Part shown: piece by piece, positions 1 to 9,194 of the stretch | Position numbering within the stretch: the stretch's first letter is position 1 | Layout of the letters: each line of letters opens with the position of its first letter | Assembly: GCA_902568425.1 (NCBI GenBank) | Contig: CACFQM010000003.1 | Location: 1 to 53,504, forward strand | Direction: 5' to 3' | Length of the DNA: 53,504 nucleotides | Origin: an uncultured Pelagibacteraceae bacterium | Lineage (GTDB): Bacteria; Pseudomonadota; Alphaproteobacteria; Pelagibacterales; Pelagibacteraceae | The notes under the pieces: model-generated | What the model was told of the DNA's origin: nothing | The model's database searches: none | What the model saw: only the letters and a program-made list of their open reading frames with translations | Position numbers and translations under genes: made by a program

Positions 1-1
1 T

Positions 2-136
2 GAAAAATATTTAGGAAAAAATTTCGACATTCATGGAGGCGGATTAGATCTTATATTTCCTCATCATGAAAATGAAATAGCACAGTCTTGTTGTGCAAAC
101 AAAATAGAAAAATTTGCGAATTATTGGTTACACAAT
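2..136 (+). pseudogene. cysS: Inverted internal fragment of cysteinyl-tRNA synthetase
   Basis: Read on the plus strand from base 2, this stretch encodes a middle piece of cysteinyl-tRNA synthetase: [20 protein letters not shown], then HENEIAQS and YWLHN, which belong to the zinc-site/catalytic core well past residue 200 of the enzyme. It has no start and runs off the left edge. The N-terminal part of the same enzyme lies on the opposite strand directly to its right, and the intervening residues (roughly 110 to the low 200s) are missing. A real gene cannot have this arrangement, so it is best read as a fold-back (inverted) chimera at a contig end. Confidence 0.8.
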
Positions 137-461
137 TTAAATATTTACAATCTTCGTGAAAGTTTTTTGTAATATCGTTTGTAAGCTTATCTATTGGAAT
201 TTTTTTATTTTTAGAGGCTTCAATAATTTTATCATCAATATCAGTAATATTTCTCACATAAGTAACTTTATCATTACCATTTAGTTTTTTTAGCAATCTA
301 AACAGAACATCAAAAACAACAAGTGGTCGTGCGTTTCCAATATGTGGAAAATCGTAAACGGTAGGTCCACATACATACATCCCAACCTTACCTGTATTAA
401 TAGGTATAAATTTTTCTTTTTTTCCTGAAAGAGTATTAAATATATTTAATTGTTTATTCAT
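51..461 (-). CDS. cysS: Cysteinyl-tRNA synthetase, N-terminal part (chimeric 3' end)
   Basis: The enzyme charges tRNA-Cys with cysteine in the cytoplasm. Residues 1-109 are clear CysRS N-terminus: the zinc-ligand Cys in [10 protein letters not shown] (about 28-37), the HIGN version of the class I HIGH motif (40-43), and NITDIDDKI (71-79). Homology stops near FHEDCKYLN, at about base 135. The remaining codons to base 51 are antisense of the inverted cysS fragment and are not real protein. Its ATG overlaps the end of nadE by 8 bases, so the two are co-transcribed and probably translationally coupled. A full-length enzyme is near 450-480 residues. Confidence 0.85.
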   Translation of the reverse strand: MNKQLNIFNTLSGKKEKFIPINTGKVGMYVCGPTVYDFPHIGNARPLVVFDVLFRLLKKLNGNDKVTYVRNITDIDDKIIEASKNKKIPIDKLTNDITKNFHEDCKYLNCVTNNSQIFLFCLHNKTVLFHFHDEEI

Positions 462-1194
462 CTTCCATCATACAAACAGGTATAGGGTTCATCTTGTGTA
501 AATTTTTTTTTCTAATTTCAAGATACTTGCTATAACCTTCACTAGTTTTATCCATCATAGCTTTTTCAAGCTCGTCATAAGACATACCTAACTGATTTGT
601 ATCGGTTCTTCCGTCGTCCCACAAACCATCAGTTGGTTCTGCCTCAATTATTTCTTTTATGATGCCTAGTGATTTTCCCATCTCCCAAACTTGTGTTTTT
701 GTGCAGTCAGCTATTGGAGAAATATCAACTCCTCCATCACCATATTTTGTATAAAAACCAACTCCAAAATCCTCCACTTTGTTTCCAGTCCCCACAACTA
801 TACCATTGTTAGATGCAGCAACTTGATAAAGTGTTGTCATTCTTAATCTTGCTCTAGAATTAGCTAGTCCATGATTATTTTTAAAGTTTGATAAGCTATT
901 TTTAAAATTATCAAAGACGTTATCAAGTTTAATTATGTGTCCTTCTACATTTTTAAACTTATTTTTTAACCATTCTTGATGCTTAAGACTTAGATTATGT
1001 TGATCTTTTATTTGGTTGATAGGCATTGAAAGAATAATCGTTTTTTTTCCTGTTAGAGCACAAAGTGTGCTCGTCACTGAGGAATCTATGCCTCCTGAGA
1101 CTCCAATTACTAAAGTTTTTGCCTCCATAGGCATACTTTTGCAGTAATCAATAATCCAGTTTTTTATACGATTTATTCTTTCAGTAGTTTGCAT
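454..1194 (-). CDS. nadE: NAD+ synthase, ammonia-dependent type
   Basis: It makes NAD+ from deamido-NAD+ (nicotinate adenine dinucleotide), ATP and an ammonia donor, the last step of NAD synthesis. The 246 residues are the synthetase domain only, without the N-terminal nitrilase (glutaminase) domain of longer forms. The ATP-pyrophosphatase P-loop VSGGIDSS is at about 33-40, and [20 protein letters not shown] (about 137-156) is the conserved substrate-binding stretch. It follows the DAHP synthase gene after 49 bases and overlaps cysS by 8 bases. Cytoplasmic housekeeping enzyme; the assignment is firm. Confidence 0.93.
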   Translation of the reverse strand: MQTTERINRIKNWIIDYCKSMPMEAKTLVIGVSGGIDSSVTSTLCALTGKKTIILSMPINQIKDQHNLSLKHQEWLKNKFKNVEGHIIKLDNVFDNFKNSLSNFKNNHGLANSRARLRMTTLYQVAASNNGIVVGTGNKVEDFGVGFYTKYGDGGVDISPIADCTKTQVWEMGKSLGIIKEIIEAEPTDGLWDDGRTDTNQLGMSYDELEKAMMDKTSEGYSKYLEIRKKNLHKMNPIPVCMMEDE

Positions 1195-1221
1195 AATGTT
1201 ACTATCATCTAATTAATAGAC

Positions 1222-1248
1222 CTTAGTAATTGTTTTTCAATTACTAAG
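1222..1248. repeat. Perfect 11-bp stem-loop at the DAHP synthase stop codon
   Basis: CTTAGTAATTG (1222-1232) and CAATTACTAAG (1238-1248) are exact reverse complements separated by five T residues. The right arm covers the TAG stop of the DAHP synthase gene (1244-1246). Neither strand shows a following U-run, so this is not a standard Rho-independent terminator. It may stabilise the 3' end of the aroG message or partly uncouple it from nadE. Confidence 0.6.
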
Positions 1249-2623
1249 ATGCCGCTTGAATAATATTTTTTGAATATTGAGAATTTTTCTTAATTTCATC
1301 TGAGATTAAGAATGCAAGCTCTAAAGCTTGATTTGCATTCAATCTAGGGTCACAATGTGTGTGATATCTGTGAGATAAATCTTTTTCAGATATTTTTTGA
1401 GCTCCACCAGTGCATTCTGTCACATCTTGTCCTGTCATTTCTATATGTAAGCCTCCTGCATAAGAACCTTCTGATTGATGAACGGCAAAAACTTTTTTGA
1501 TTTCCTTAACTATATTATTAAAAGGTCTTGTTTTAAAACCTGTGGTAGATACCAAGGTATTTCCATGCATTGGGTCACAGGACCAAATCACATTTAATCC
1601 CTCTTTCTTTACTGATCTTATCAATTTAGGTAAAAATTTATCAACATTATCTGCTCCGAATCTAGAAATTAAAGTTAATCTTCCGGGTTCATTTTGTGGA
1701 TTCAGCTTATTACATAATTTTATTAATTCCTCGGGTTTAAGTGTGGGCCCACATTTCAGGCCTATTGGATTTTTTATTCCTCTACAAAATTCGACATGGC
1801 CTCCATCTAATTGTCTTGTTCTGTCTCCAATCCAAACAAAATGTGCTGATGTATCGTGATACTCTCCAGTTGTTGAGTCGATTCTTGTCATTGCTTGCTC
1901 AAAAGGTAAAAGAAGGGCTTCGTGGGAGGTATAAAAATTTACTGTTCTTAATCTTCTATTATTGTCAGCGTTTATACCACACGCTTCCATAAACGATAAT
2001 GCATCACTAATTTTATCCTCTACTTCTTTATATTTTTTTCCTTGAGGACTTCCTTTTACAAAACCAAGATTCCATAAATGAACTTGACGTAAATCTGCAA
2101 AACCTCCTTGTGAGAATGCTCTTAATAAATTTAAAGTTGAGGCAGATTGTGAGTATGCTCTAAATAATCTTTTTGCATCCGGTTTACGAGCCTCCTCGGT
2201 AAATTCGATACCATTAATATTGTCTCCTAAATAAGTTGGTAATTCTTTACCATTCTTATTTTCTACCGGGGAACTTCTTGGTTTAGAAAACTGTCCAGCT
2301 ATTCTTCCTACTTTTACTACTGGTAGAGATGCAGAGGATGACAAAACCAAAGCCATTTGTAAAATTACTTTAAAAGTATCCTTTATGTTGTCAGGGTGAA
2401 ATTCAGCAAAACTTTCCGCACAGTCACCGCCTTGTAATAAAAAAGCTTTTCCATCACAAACATCTGACAATTGTTTTATAAGAGATCTAGACTCTCCAGC
2501 AAATACTAATGGTGGAAAACGTTTAATCTTATTTAGTACAAGATTAAGCTCATCCATGTCATCATATTTGGGGATATGCTTGACAGGGTAATTTTTCCAA
2601 CTATCTAATTTCCATTTTTTCAT
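1244..2623 (-). CDS. aroG: Class II 3-deoxy-7-phosphoheptulonate (DAHP) synthase
   Basis: It condenses phosphoenolpyruvate and erythrose-4-phosphate to DAHP, the first step of the shikimate pathway. Length (about 459 residues) and sequence are those of the plant-like class II family, with LLQGGDCAESF, KVGRIAGQFSKPRS, NFYTSHEALLL, WIGDRTRQLDG and the metal-site region WSCDPMHGN. An in-frame TTG lies two codons upstream at 2629, but the ATG at 2623 gives the expected WKLDSWKNYP start of the family and is preferred. It is divergent from pgl with only about 50 bases between starts, so both promoters share that gap. Confidence 0.95.
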   Translation of the reverse strand: MKKWKLDSWKNYPVKHIPKYDDMDELNLVLNKIKRFPPLVFAGESRSLIKQLSDVCDGKAFLLQGGDCAESFAEFHPDNIKDTFKVILQMALVLSSSASLPVVKVGRIAGQFSKPRSSPVENKNGKELPTYLGDNINGIEFTEEARKPDAKRLFRAYSQSASTLNLLRAFSQGGFADLRQVHLWNLGFVKGSPQGKKYKEVEDKISDALSFMEACGINADNNRRLRTVNFYTSHEALLLPFEQAMTRIDSTTGEYHDTSAHFVWIGDRTRQLDGGHVEFCRGIKNPIGLKCGPTLKPEELIKLCNKLNPQNEPGRLTLISRFGADNVDKFLPKLIRSVKKEGLNVIWSCDPMHGNTLVSTTGFKTRPFNNIVKEIKKVFAVHQSEGSYAGGLHIEMTGQDVTECTGGAQKISEKDLSHRYHTHCDPRLNANQALELAFLISDEIKKNSQYSKNIIQAAS

Positions 2624-2675
2624 ATTCAACCTACAGTCTATATAAGGTATACAGTTAAAAAAGTTAAGTAATAAG

Positions 2676-3356
2676 ATGACTAAATTTACAAAGAAAATCG
2701 TTGAAAATAGTGAAAATTTTTTAATTAGAAAATTTATTACCCAATTTAAAAGAAAAATTAAAAATAAAGGGAAAAAACGATTTTCATTTGTTCTTACCGG
2801 TGGAAACAGTCCAATAAAACTTTATAAAAATTTAGCAAAAGAAAAAAATATACCATGGAAAAATATAGACTTTTTTTTTGGTGACGAGAGATGCGTGAAA
2901 AAAAATTCTAAATATTCAAACATCAATATGTGTAAAAAAAATTTATTAAGAAAAATACCTATTATTAATAGTCAAATCTATGAAATAAATATTAATAACA
3001 CAAAGCCTCAAAAAATTGCTGGAGAATACGAAAAAAGAATTAAAAAATATTTTGGTGGAAAAAAAATTTCTTTTGATTTAACTCTTTTAGGAGTCGGGAA
3101 TGATGGGCATATTGCGTCTCTTTTCAAAAATAATATAAATAAGATAATTAAAAAAAATGTAGATTTTGTAATTAGAAAAGATTTTAAAAGAATAACTTTA
3201 ACGATTAAATGTATAAATAATTCGAAAAATATTTTTCTTTGGGCTCCAGGAAAAAATAAAAAAAAGATTATAAAAAATATTATAAAAGATAAAAAACTTC
3301 TATATCCGGCATCTCATTTGAAATCAAAAAATAATTTTTTATTCTACAGTAACTGA
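2676..3356 (+). CDS. pgl: 6-phosphogluconolactonase
   Basis: It hydrolyses 6-phosphogluconolactone to 6-phosphogluconate in the oxidative pentose-phosphate or Entner-Doudoroff route. The 226-residue protein has the NagB/Pgl fold signatures: LTGGNSPIKLYKNL near 40-53, DFFFGDERCV near 64-73, and the Pgl catalytic stretch LLGVGNDGHIASLF near 137-150. Its 3' end overlaps the 3' end of glmS by 18 bases (convergent), leaving no room for a terminator. No zwf or edd gene is in the window, so which route it serves cannot be told here. Confidence 0.9.
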   Translation: MTKFTKKIVENSENFLIRKFITQFKRKIKNKGKKRFSFVLTGGNSPIKLYKNLAKEKNIPWKNIDFFFGDERCVKKNSKYSNINMCKKNLLRKIPIINSQIYEININNTKPQKIAGEYEKRIKKYFGGKKISFDLTLLGVGNDGHIASLFKNNINKIIKKNVDFVIRKDFKRITLTIKCINNSKNIFLWAPGKNKKKIIKNIIKDKKLLYPASHLKSKNNFLFYSN

Positions 3357-5156
3357 TTTAGCTAAATTTCTTGGCTTGTCTATATCGCACTTTTTAAATA
3401 AAGCTACATGATAAGAAAGAAGTTGAAGAGGTATTGTAAATATAAAAGGTGTAAGAGATAATTCTGAAGAAGGTAAATCAATCTGAAATCTAATATTTTC
3501 ACTTACTACTTTTCCATCAGAGTTTGTTATAAGTAAAACTTTTCCTCCTCTAGCAATAACCTCTTGCATATTTGACAAAGTTTTTTCAAAATATTTATCT
3601 TTTGGCGCGATCACAACAACCGGTAGTCCATCCTCAATTAATGCTAAAGGTCCATGTTTCATTTCGCCGGCAGGATATCCCTCTGCATGTAGGTACGAAA
3701 GCTCTTTTAATTTTAATGCTCCCTCCATAGCTATTGGATAAGATGAGCCTCTACCCAAAAACATTGAGCCCTTAGAGTTGTAAATATCTTTTGCTATAAC
3801 TTGAATTTTTTGCTCTTCTTTTAATGTTTCTTTAATAAGTTGTGGTAATTTTTTTAAATTACTTATTAATTTTTTATATTTTTTATTATCTAAATCTCCT
3901 CTCACCTCTCCAATTTTTAATGAAAATAAATACAGAACAAGCATTTGACCTAAAAAAGCTTTTGTTGAAGCTACACCAATTTCAGGTCCTGCATGGATTG
4001 GTAATACACAATCTGATTGTCTTGCTATCGAGCTCTCTACAACATTTACTACAGAACATGTCTTTAAATTTTCTTTTTTACAAAGATCTAATGCTGCAAA
4101 AGTATCTGCTGTTTCACCTGATTGTGAAACGAAAATATAAAGGTTATTTTTGTCAAACCTATTATTCCTATACCTAAATTCAGAAGCTATATCTGTCTCA
4201 ATAACCAAATTAGTAAACTCTTCAAGCCAATATTTTGTAACTAAACACGAGTGATAAGCAGTTCCACATCCTATAAGCACAATTTTTTTAATTTTTTTTG
4301 GTTCAATTGGAAGATTATAGAAATTTATTTCCTCTCTAATTTTATCAATATATTCTTTTAAACAGGTTTTTAATGTTATTGGTTGTTCAAAAATTTCTTT
4401 GATCATAAAGTTTTTATAGTTTCCCTTGCTTGCTTCAGACTTATTTTCAGAAAGAGTAAATATCTCTTTATTTATTTTTTCTTTATTTGAATTATAAAAT
4501 TTCACTTCATCTTTAGATAAAATACAAACATCCCCATCATCTAGATATGAAATTTTATTTGTCATGGATTTTAGAGCATAGGAATCAGATCCTAGATAAT
4601 TCTCGTCATTTGAGTATCCAACAGCTAAAGGGCTGCCTCTTCTTGCGCCAATAACAAAATCTTTATAATTTTTAAATATAATTCCTAATGCAAAACTGCC
4701 TTTTAAAAGGCTTAAGGTTTTAAAAACTGCTTCCAGGGGTTCTGTGTTTTTCAATTTTTCTGTCAGCAACACGGTTATTACCTCGGTGTCTGTTTGCGAT
4801 TTAAAGGTTTTTCCCTCTTTCTCCAAAATCTTTTTTAATTCACTTGAATTTTCAATAATGCCATTGTGTACCACCGAAACTATTTCAGTTGAATGCGGGT
4901 GAGCATTTGCTTCGTTTGGAACACCGTGTGTGGCCCATCTAACATGCCCTATACCCAAATTTCCCTCACTAGGGTTTTGAAACAAAATTTTTTCTAACTT
5001 TTCAACTCTTCCTGGACATTTTTTTTCATCTATTCTTCCCTTGTTAATTGTTGCCAATCCAGCGGAGTCATATCCTCTGTACTCTAATTTTTTAAGAGCA
5101 TTTATAATATTTACTGAAACAGATTTATTACTAGCAATGCCTATAATTCCACACAT
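3339..5156 (-). CDS. glmS: Glutamine--fructose-6-phosphate aminotransferase (isomerizing)
   Basis: It makes glucosamine-6-phosphate from fructose-6-phosphate and glutamine, the entry to cell-wall and LPS amino sugars. The 605 residues start MCGIIGIA, so Cys2 becomes the N-terminal nucleophile of the glutaminase domain; LEYRGYDSAG and GHVRWATHG follow. Two sugar-isomerase (SIS) domains come next (FVSQSGETADT and LGRGSSYPIAMEGALKLKEL), and the C-terminus LAKSVTVE is the standard one. The ATG shares one base with the TAA of the upstream glmU-like gene (TAATG), indicating translational coupling. Confidence 0.96.
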   Translation of the reverse strand: MCGIIGIASNKSVSVNIINALKKLEYRGYDSAGLATINKGRIDEKKCPGRVEKLEKILFQNPSEGNLGIGHVRWATHGVPNEANAHPHSTEIVSVVHNGIIENSSELKKILEKEGKTFKSQTDTEVITVLLTEKLKNTEPLEAVFKTLSLLKGSFALGIIFKNYKDFVIGARRGSPLAVGYSNDENYLGSDSYALKSMTNKISYLDDGDVCILSKDEVKFYNSNKEKINKEIFTLSENKSEASKGNYKNFMIKEIFEQPITLKTCLKEYIDKIREEINFYNLPIEPKKIKKIVLIGCGTAYHSCLVTKYWLEEFTNLVIETDIASEFRYRNNRFDKNNLYIFVSQSGETADTFAALDLCKKENLKTCSVVNVVESSIARQSDCVLPIHAGPEIGVASTKAFLGQMLVLYLFSLKIGEVRGDLDNKKYKKLISNLKKLPQLIKETLKEEQKIQVIAKDIYNSKGSMFLGRGSSYPIAMEGALKLKELSYLHAEGYPAGEMKHGPLALIEDGLPVVVIAPKDKYFEKTLSNMQEVIARGGKVLLITNSDGKVVSENIRFQIDLPSSELSLTPFIFTIPLQLLSYHVALFKKCDIDKPRNLAKSVTVE

Positions 5157-5797
5157 TATTTTTTTCTTTTATAGTTTTCAATTTCTTCTTGTTCTGATCT
5201 TTCAATAGATAAGGAATTTTCTTTTACATCTTTTGTAATTACTGACCCTGCCCCAACTACAGCATTTTTATTTATTTTTATTGGTGCTACGAGCGAACTA
5301 TTTGATCCTATAAAAACATTATCAGAAATAGTTGTTTTATTTTTTTTAACCCCGTCGTAGTTACAAGTAATTGTACCAGCACCAATATTGGAATTTTTAC
5401 CAATTAGGGTGTCTCCGATATAAGAAAGATGATTAACTTTAGAATTTTTTTTAATTTTTGATTTTTTTGTCTCAACAAAATTACCAATTTTAACTCCAGA
5501 CATTAAATGTGTTCCTTCTCTTAATCGTGCGTAAGGTCCAACCTTAACTTTATTTTCTATTTTTGCTCCCTCAATATGACTAAATGATAAAATTTCAACA
5601 TTGTTCCCGATTTTCACTTTTTTTCCAATAACTACATAAGGATTAATAGTTACATTTTTTCCAAATTTAGTATCTTTTGATAAAAATATTGTTTCTGGTG
5701 CAATTAAATTTACACCAGATTTAATTGCTTTTTTTCTCAGCAACTCTTGGTTAGATCTAAATTTATCAATTGTTTTTAGATATGATTTTGTTTTCAT
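5156..5797 (-). CDS. glmU: GlmU-type acetyltransferase, left-handed beta-helix domain only
   Basis: The 213 residues match only the C-terminal half of GlmU, which acetylates glucosamine-1-phosphate to N-acetylglucosamine-1-phosphate. Hexapeptide repeats run from about 30 to 195. Visible GlmU-specific segments are [12 protein letters not shown] (about 87-98), [16 protein letters not shown] and [13 protein letters not shown] (about 137-149), the last being the acetyl-CoA/acceptor region. The N-terminal uridylyltransferase domain with its LAAGxGTRM motif is absent, and nothing upstream encodes it, since the next gene is divergent. Either a split enzyme or a loss; the partner domain must be elsewhere. 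It is coupled to glmS. Confidence 0.85.
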   Translation of the reverse strand: MKTKSYLKTIDKFRSNQELLRKKAIKSGVNLIAPETIFLSKDTKFGKNVTINPYVVIGKKVKIGNNVEILSFSHIEGAKIENKVKVGPYARLREGTHLMSGVKIGNFVETKKSKIKKNSKVNHLSYIGDTLIGKNSNIGAGTITCNYDGVKKNKTTISDNVFIGSNSSLVAPIKINKNAVVGAGSVITKDVKENSLSIERSEQEEIENYKRKK

Positions 5798-5869
5798 AAA
5801 AATTTGTATTTACATTAGATTTAATGTGGTAATAAGTCACAAAATATTTCTTTATAATACTTATTAAAA

Positions 5870-6532
5870 ATGACTCAAAAATTAACAATTTTATTTGATT
5901 TAGACGGAACGCTAGTTGATACGGCGCCAGACTTAATGGGTGCTCATAATCATGTCATGAAAAAATTTGGTTATCCTCAAAAGAGTCTTGATGACATCAA
6001 GCATATCGCGGGTCGAGGTGCCTGGATAATGATGCAAAGAACATTTAGAGATGAAATAAAAGATGAAAAATTAAAAAAAGAAATGGTTAAAGAATTCATA
6101 AATTATTATGCAAAAAATATTGATAGAGGAAGCAAACCAATTAAAGGTGTAGTTAAATTTCTCGATTGGGCAAAATCAAAAAAAATTTTAATGGCTGTTT
6201 GTACAAACAAGCAAGAAAGACTTGCTGTTGATCTACTCAAAAAAATCAATCTATCACAATATTTCGAATATATAGCCGGGTGTGATACTTTTGATTTTAA
6301 TAAACCCGACCCAAGACATTTAACAAATGTTATCGATATAATTGGTGGAGATATTAATAAAAGTATTATGATTGGCGATAGCGAAGTAGATTCGCAATCA
6401 GCATATAACGCTAAAATTCCATTTATTTTGGTTGAGGAGGGATATACAGAAAAAAACATTAATGAAATTCCACACAAAACTCTTATAAAAGATTTTTCTA
6501 ATTTTGAAAAAATTGTTGAAAAATATTTATGA
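5870..6532 (+). CDS. gph: HAD hydrolase, phosphoglycolate phosphatase type
   Basis: Cytoplasmic haloacid-dehalogenase phosphatase, probably dephosphorylating 2-phosphoglycolate formed during DNA repair. HAD motif I FDLDGTLVDTAPDL is at about 9-22 (nucleophile and acid/base Asp), motif II CTNK is near 113-116, and motif IV MIGDSEVDSQSA is near 166-177. Length (220) fits Gph. The stop overlaps the start of the next gene by four bases (ATGA), so the phosphatase and the LysE-type exporter form a coupled pair. Substrate is by family resemblance only; related HAD phosphatases with other substrates cannot be excluded. Confidence 0.85.
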   Translation: MTQKLTILFDLDGTLVDTAPDLMGAHNHVMKKFGYPQKSLDDIKHIAGRGAWIMMQRTFRDEIKDEKLKKEMVKEFINYYAKNIDRGSKPIKGVVKFLDWAKSKKILMAVCTNKQERLAVDLLKKINLSQYFEYIAGCDTFDFNKPDPRHLTNVIDIIGGDINKSIMIGDSEVDSQSAYNAKIPFILVEEGYTEKNINEIPHKTLIKDFSNFEKIVEKYL

Positions 6533-7131
6533 TTGATCTTCAGCTGTTTGGTGCTCTAGTTACTTATTATTTTATAATGTTTGCTACACCTGGTCCAAAT
6601 AATGCAATGTTGACAGCATCAGGATTAAAATTTGGGTTTCTAAGAACACTCCCCCACTTAGTTGGTATTCCACTGGGTCACATTTTTCAAATAGGACTAG
6701 TTTGCTTCGGTATTGGAAACTTATTTTTAATTTTTCCCGATTTACAATTTTATATGAAAATATTGTGTTTTATTTATTTGCTTTATCTGGGATGGAAAAT
6801 AATAGGTTCATTTAGTCTTGCTGAAAAAGATACTAAAGGAAGACCTTTAAAATTTTATGAAGCATCTTTGTTTCAATTTATTAATCCGAAAGCATGGACT
6901 ATAGCGATCACAGTTGCCTCAGGTTTTTTTCCAACAGAAGAAAATTTTTTAATAGCTGTAATGTTCATAACAATTACTGCTGCAGTAGTTTGTTTCCCAT
7001 CAATATGTATTTGGGCTATATTTGGAAATAGCTTAAGAGTTTTTATTAAAAATGAAAAAACTAAAAAAATTACTGAATATATCTTAGCTATATTGTTGGT
7101 TTTAACTGCTATTACAATACTCTTAAAATAA
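6529..7131 (+). CDS. LysE/RhtB-family exporter
   Basis: Inner-membrane protein of 200 residues with about six hydrophobic spans, in the LysE/RhtB family of small amino-acid and metabolite exporters. The N-terminal TPGPNNAMLTASGLKFG segment (about 21-37) is the family signature, followed by GIPLGHIFQIG and INPKAWTIAI (about 118-127), another conserved element. Substrate cannot be told from sequence; homologues export threonine, homoserine or related amino acids. Translation is coupled to the upstream phosphatase by ATGA. Confidence 0.88.
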   Translation: MIDLQLFGALVTYYFIMFATPGPNNAMLTASGLKFGFLRTLPHLVGIPLGHIFQIGLVCFGIGNLFLIFPDLQFYMKILCFIYLLYLGWKIIGSFSLAEKDTKGRPLKFYEASLFQFINPKAWTIAITVASGFFPTEENFLIAVMFITITAAVVCFPSICIWAIFGNSLRVFIKNEKTKKITEYILAILLVLTAITILLK

Positions 7132-7169
7132 TCTTTGATTTTATATTTTTGTTTTAATATAAAAACTTA

Positions 7170-8066
7170 ATGCATTTTACAAAAAAAAATGCTGGGGAGA
7201 AAAGAAAAGATTTTATAAACAATCTTAAAGAAAAAAAATTACTTAGATTTCCTGGCGCATACAATCCTTTGTGTGCAAAATTGATTGCTGAGATTGGTTT
7301 TGATGGAGTTTATATTTCAGGTGGCGTTATGTCTAATGATCTTGGAATTCCAGATATAGGACTTACAACACTTAAACATGTAAATTATAGAGCAAACCAA
7401 ATATCCAAAGTAACTGATTTACCTTCAATCGTTGATGCGGACACTGGTTTTTTAGATTGCAAAAATACTATTGAGACTTTTGAAAATTCTGGTCTTGCTG
7501 GATGCCATATTGAGGATCAAATAGCTGAAAAAAGATGTGGGCATTTAGAAAATAAAGAACTTATTTCTACAAACGAAATGGTGAAAAAAATAAAAGAGTC
7601 TGTAAAAGCGAGAAAAGATGAAAATTTTTCAATAATTGTCCGAACAGATGCAAATCTTGTAGAAGGTCTAGAGAAAACTATAGAGAGAATAAAAGCTTAT
7701 GAGGCAGCCGGTGCAGATATTATATTTCCAGAGTCAATGAAAGATGAAAAAGAGTTTGAAAATGTTAGAAAAAACTCAAAAATTTACTTACTTGCAAATA
7801 TGACTGAATTTGGAAAATCAAAGTTATTATCAACAAAAGAATTGGAAAATTTAGGATATAATATTGTAATTTACCCTGTAACTACACAAAGATTGGCAAT
7901 GAGGAGCGTTGAGGATGGATTAAGGTCTATTTTTAAGGATGGACATCAAAATAATATTATAGATAAAATGCAAACTCGTAAAAGGTTATACGAACTTGTG
8001 GAGTATGAAAAATATAATACTCCTGACAAGAAAATTACAGATTTTAAAACTGAAGGACATGAATAA
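7170..8066 (+). CDS. prpB: 2-methylisocitrate lyase
   Basis: It cleaves 2-methylisocitrate into pyruvate and succinate, the last step of the methylcitrate cycle for propionyl-CoA. The 298-residue protein has the PrpB/ICL-superfamily features: SGGVMSNDLGIPD near 50-62, VDADTGF (88-94, metal-binding Asp pair), and KRCGH (121-125), the catalytic-loop signature with active-site Cys. HIEDQ and RTDA follow. It lies three bases upstream of prpC in the same orientation, which confirms the pathway. Confidence 0.95.
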   Translation: MHFTKKNAGEKRKDFINNLKEKKLLRFPGAYNPLCAKLIAEIGFDGVYISGGVMSNDLGIPDIGLTTLKHVNYRANQISKVTDLPSIVDADTGFLDCKNTIETFENSGLAGCHIEDQIAEKRCGHLENKELISTNEMVKKIKESVKARKDENFSIIVRTDANLVEGLEKTIERIKAYEAAGADIIFPESMKDEKEFENVRKNSKIYLLANMTEFGKSKLLSTKELENLGYNIVIYPVTTQRLAMRSVEDGLRSIFKDGHQNNIIDKMQTRKRLYELVEYEKYNTPDKKITDFKTEGHE

Positions 8067-8069
8067 ATT

Positions 8070-9194
8070 ATGAGTGACGAAGTTAAAAAAGGTTTAATGG
8101 GTATAGTAGTCGATGAAACTACTATCTCACAAGTTATGCCAGAAATTAACTCTCTTACATACAGGGGTTATAAAGTTCAGGATCTTTGTGAAAAATGTAT
8201 TTTCGAAGAAGTTGCCTATCTCGTTTTAAATGGTGAGCTTCCAAGATCAAAAGAATTAAAAAAATTTATTAATGAAGAAAGAGATAATCGTAAATTATCT
8301 AAACAAATTTTGAATGATATAAAAAATATGCCAAAAAAAGCACATCCAATGGATGCAATAAGATCAGCAGTTAGTTTAATGGGTCTTGAAGACAAAGACG
8401 CAAGTGATAATTCTCCAAAAGCAAATATGAGAAAAGCGATGAGAATTTTTGCACAAACACCTACAGCTGTTGCTGCATATTTTAGAGCGAGAAAAGGTAA
8501 AAAATTTATACCTCCTAATAAGAAATTATCGTATTCAGAAAATTTCTTCCATATGATGTTTGGTAAAGTTCCAAAGAAAGAAATAGTTGAAGCTTTTGAC
8601 GTTTCAATGATACTTTACGCAGAACATAGTTTTAATGTTTCTACTTTCACAGCAAGAACAATAACAAGTAGCTTATCAGATATGCATGGTGCAATAACTG
8701 GAGCGATCGCTAGTCTTAAAGGACCCTTGCATGGGGGAGCTAATGAGGCAGTAATGCACATGTTTAAAGAAATTAAATCTCCTCATAAAGCAAAGGTTTG
8801 GATTAATAACGCATTAGACAAGAAAAAAGTTGTTATGGGTTTTGGTCACAGAGTCTATAGAAGCGGTGACTCTAGAGTTCCAACTATGAAGAAATATTTT
8901 TTGAAAGTAGCTGAGTTAATGAAAAATACTAAATATCCGGAGATGTATAATATTTTGGAAGAAGTAATGCTTGAGAGAAAAAATATCCATCCTAACGTTG
9001 ATTATCCATGTGGACCAACTTATCATTTGATGGGAATAGATACAGATTTTTTTACACCCGTTTTTGTCATGGCTAGAATTACCGGGTGGTCTGCTCATAT
9101 CATGGAGCAGCATACTGCAAATAAATTAATTAGGCCTTTATCTAAGTATAAAGGAAGCGAGCACAGAGAGGTGCTAGCTTTGAATATAAGATAA
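8070..9194 (+). CDS. prpC: 2-methylcitrate synthase
   Basis: It condenses propionyl-CoA with oxaloacetate to 2-methylcitrate. The 374 residues are citrate-synthase fold, with LTYRGYKVQDLC near the N-terminus, LKGPLHGGANEAVMHM containing a catalytic His, GFGHRVYRSGDSRV containing the second His, and the NVDYPCG segment with catalytic Asp. Its short length and pairing with prpB favour 2-methylcitrate synthase over the ordinary citrate synthase. prpD (2-methylcitrate dehydratase) is not in the window. The TAA is immediately followed, without a gap, by the end of a convergent gene. Confidence 0.93.
   Translation: MSDEVKKGLMGIVVDETTISQVMPEINSLTYRGYKVQDLCEKCIFEEVAYLVLNGELPRSKELKKFINEERDNRKLSKQILNDIKNMPKKAHPMDAIRSAVSLMGLEDKDASDNSPKANMRKAMRIFAQTPTAVAAYFRARKGKKFIPPNKKLSYSENFFHMMFGKVPKKEIVEAFDVSMILYAEHSFNVSTFTARTITSSLSDMHGAITGAIASLKGPLHGGANEAVMHMFKEIKSPHKAKVWINNALDKKKVVMGFGHRVYRSGDSRVPTMKKYFLKVAELMKNTKYPEMYNILEEVMLERKNIHPNVDYPCGPTYHLMGIDTDFFTPVFVMARITGWSAHIMEQHTANKLIRPLSKYKGSEHREVLALNIR

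Noticed and set aside
1497..1992. Plus-strand reading frames opposite the DAHP synthase gene
   Set aside because: They lie fully antisense to a clearly conserved enzyme and show no domain pattern of their own.
5798..5869. glmS-type ribozyme or riboswitch near glmS/glmU
   Set aside because: The spacers are too short and show no conserved core or stable stems; glmS itself has no leader because it overlaps glmU.
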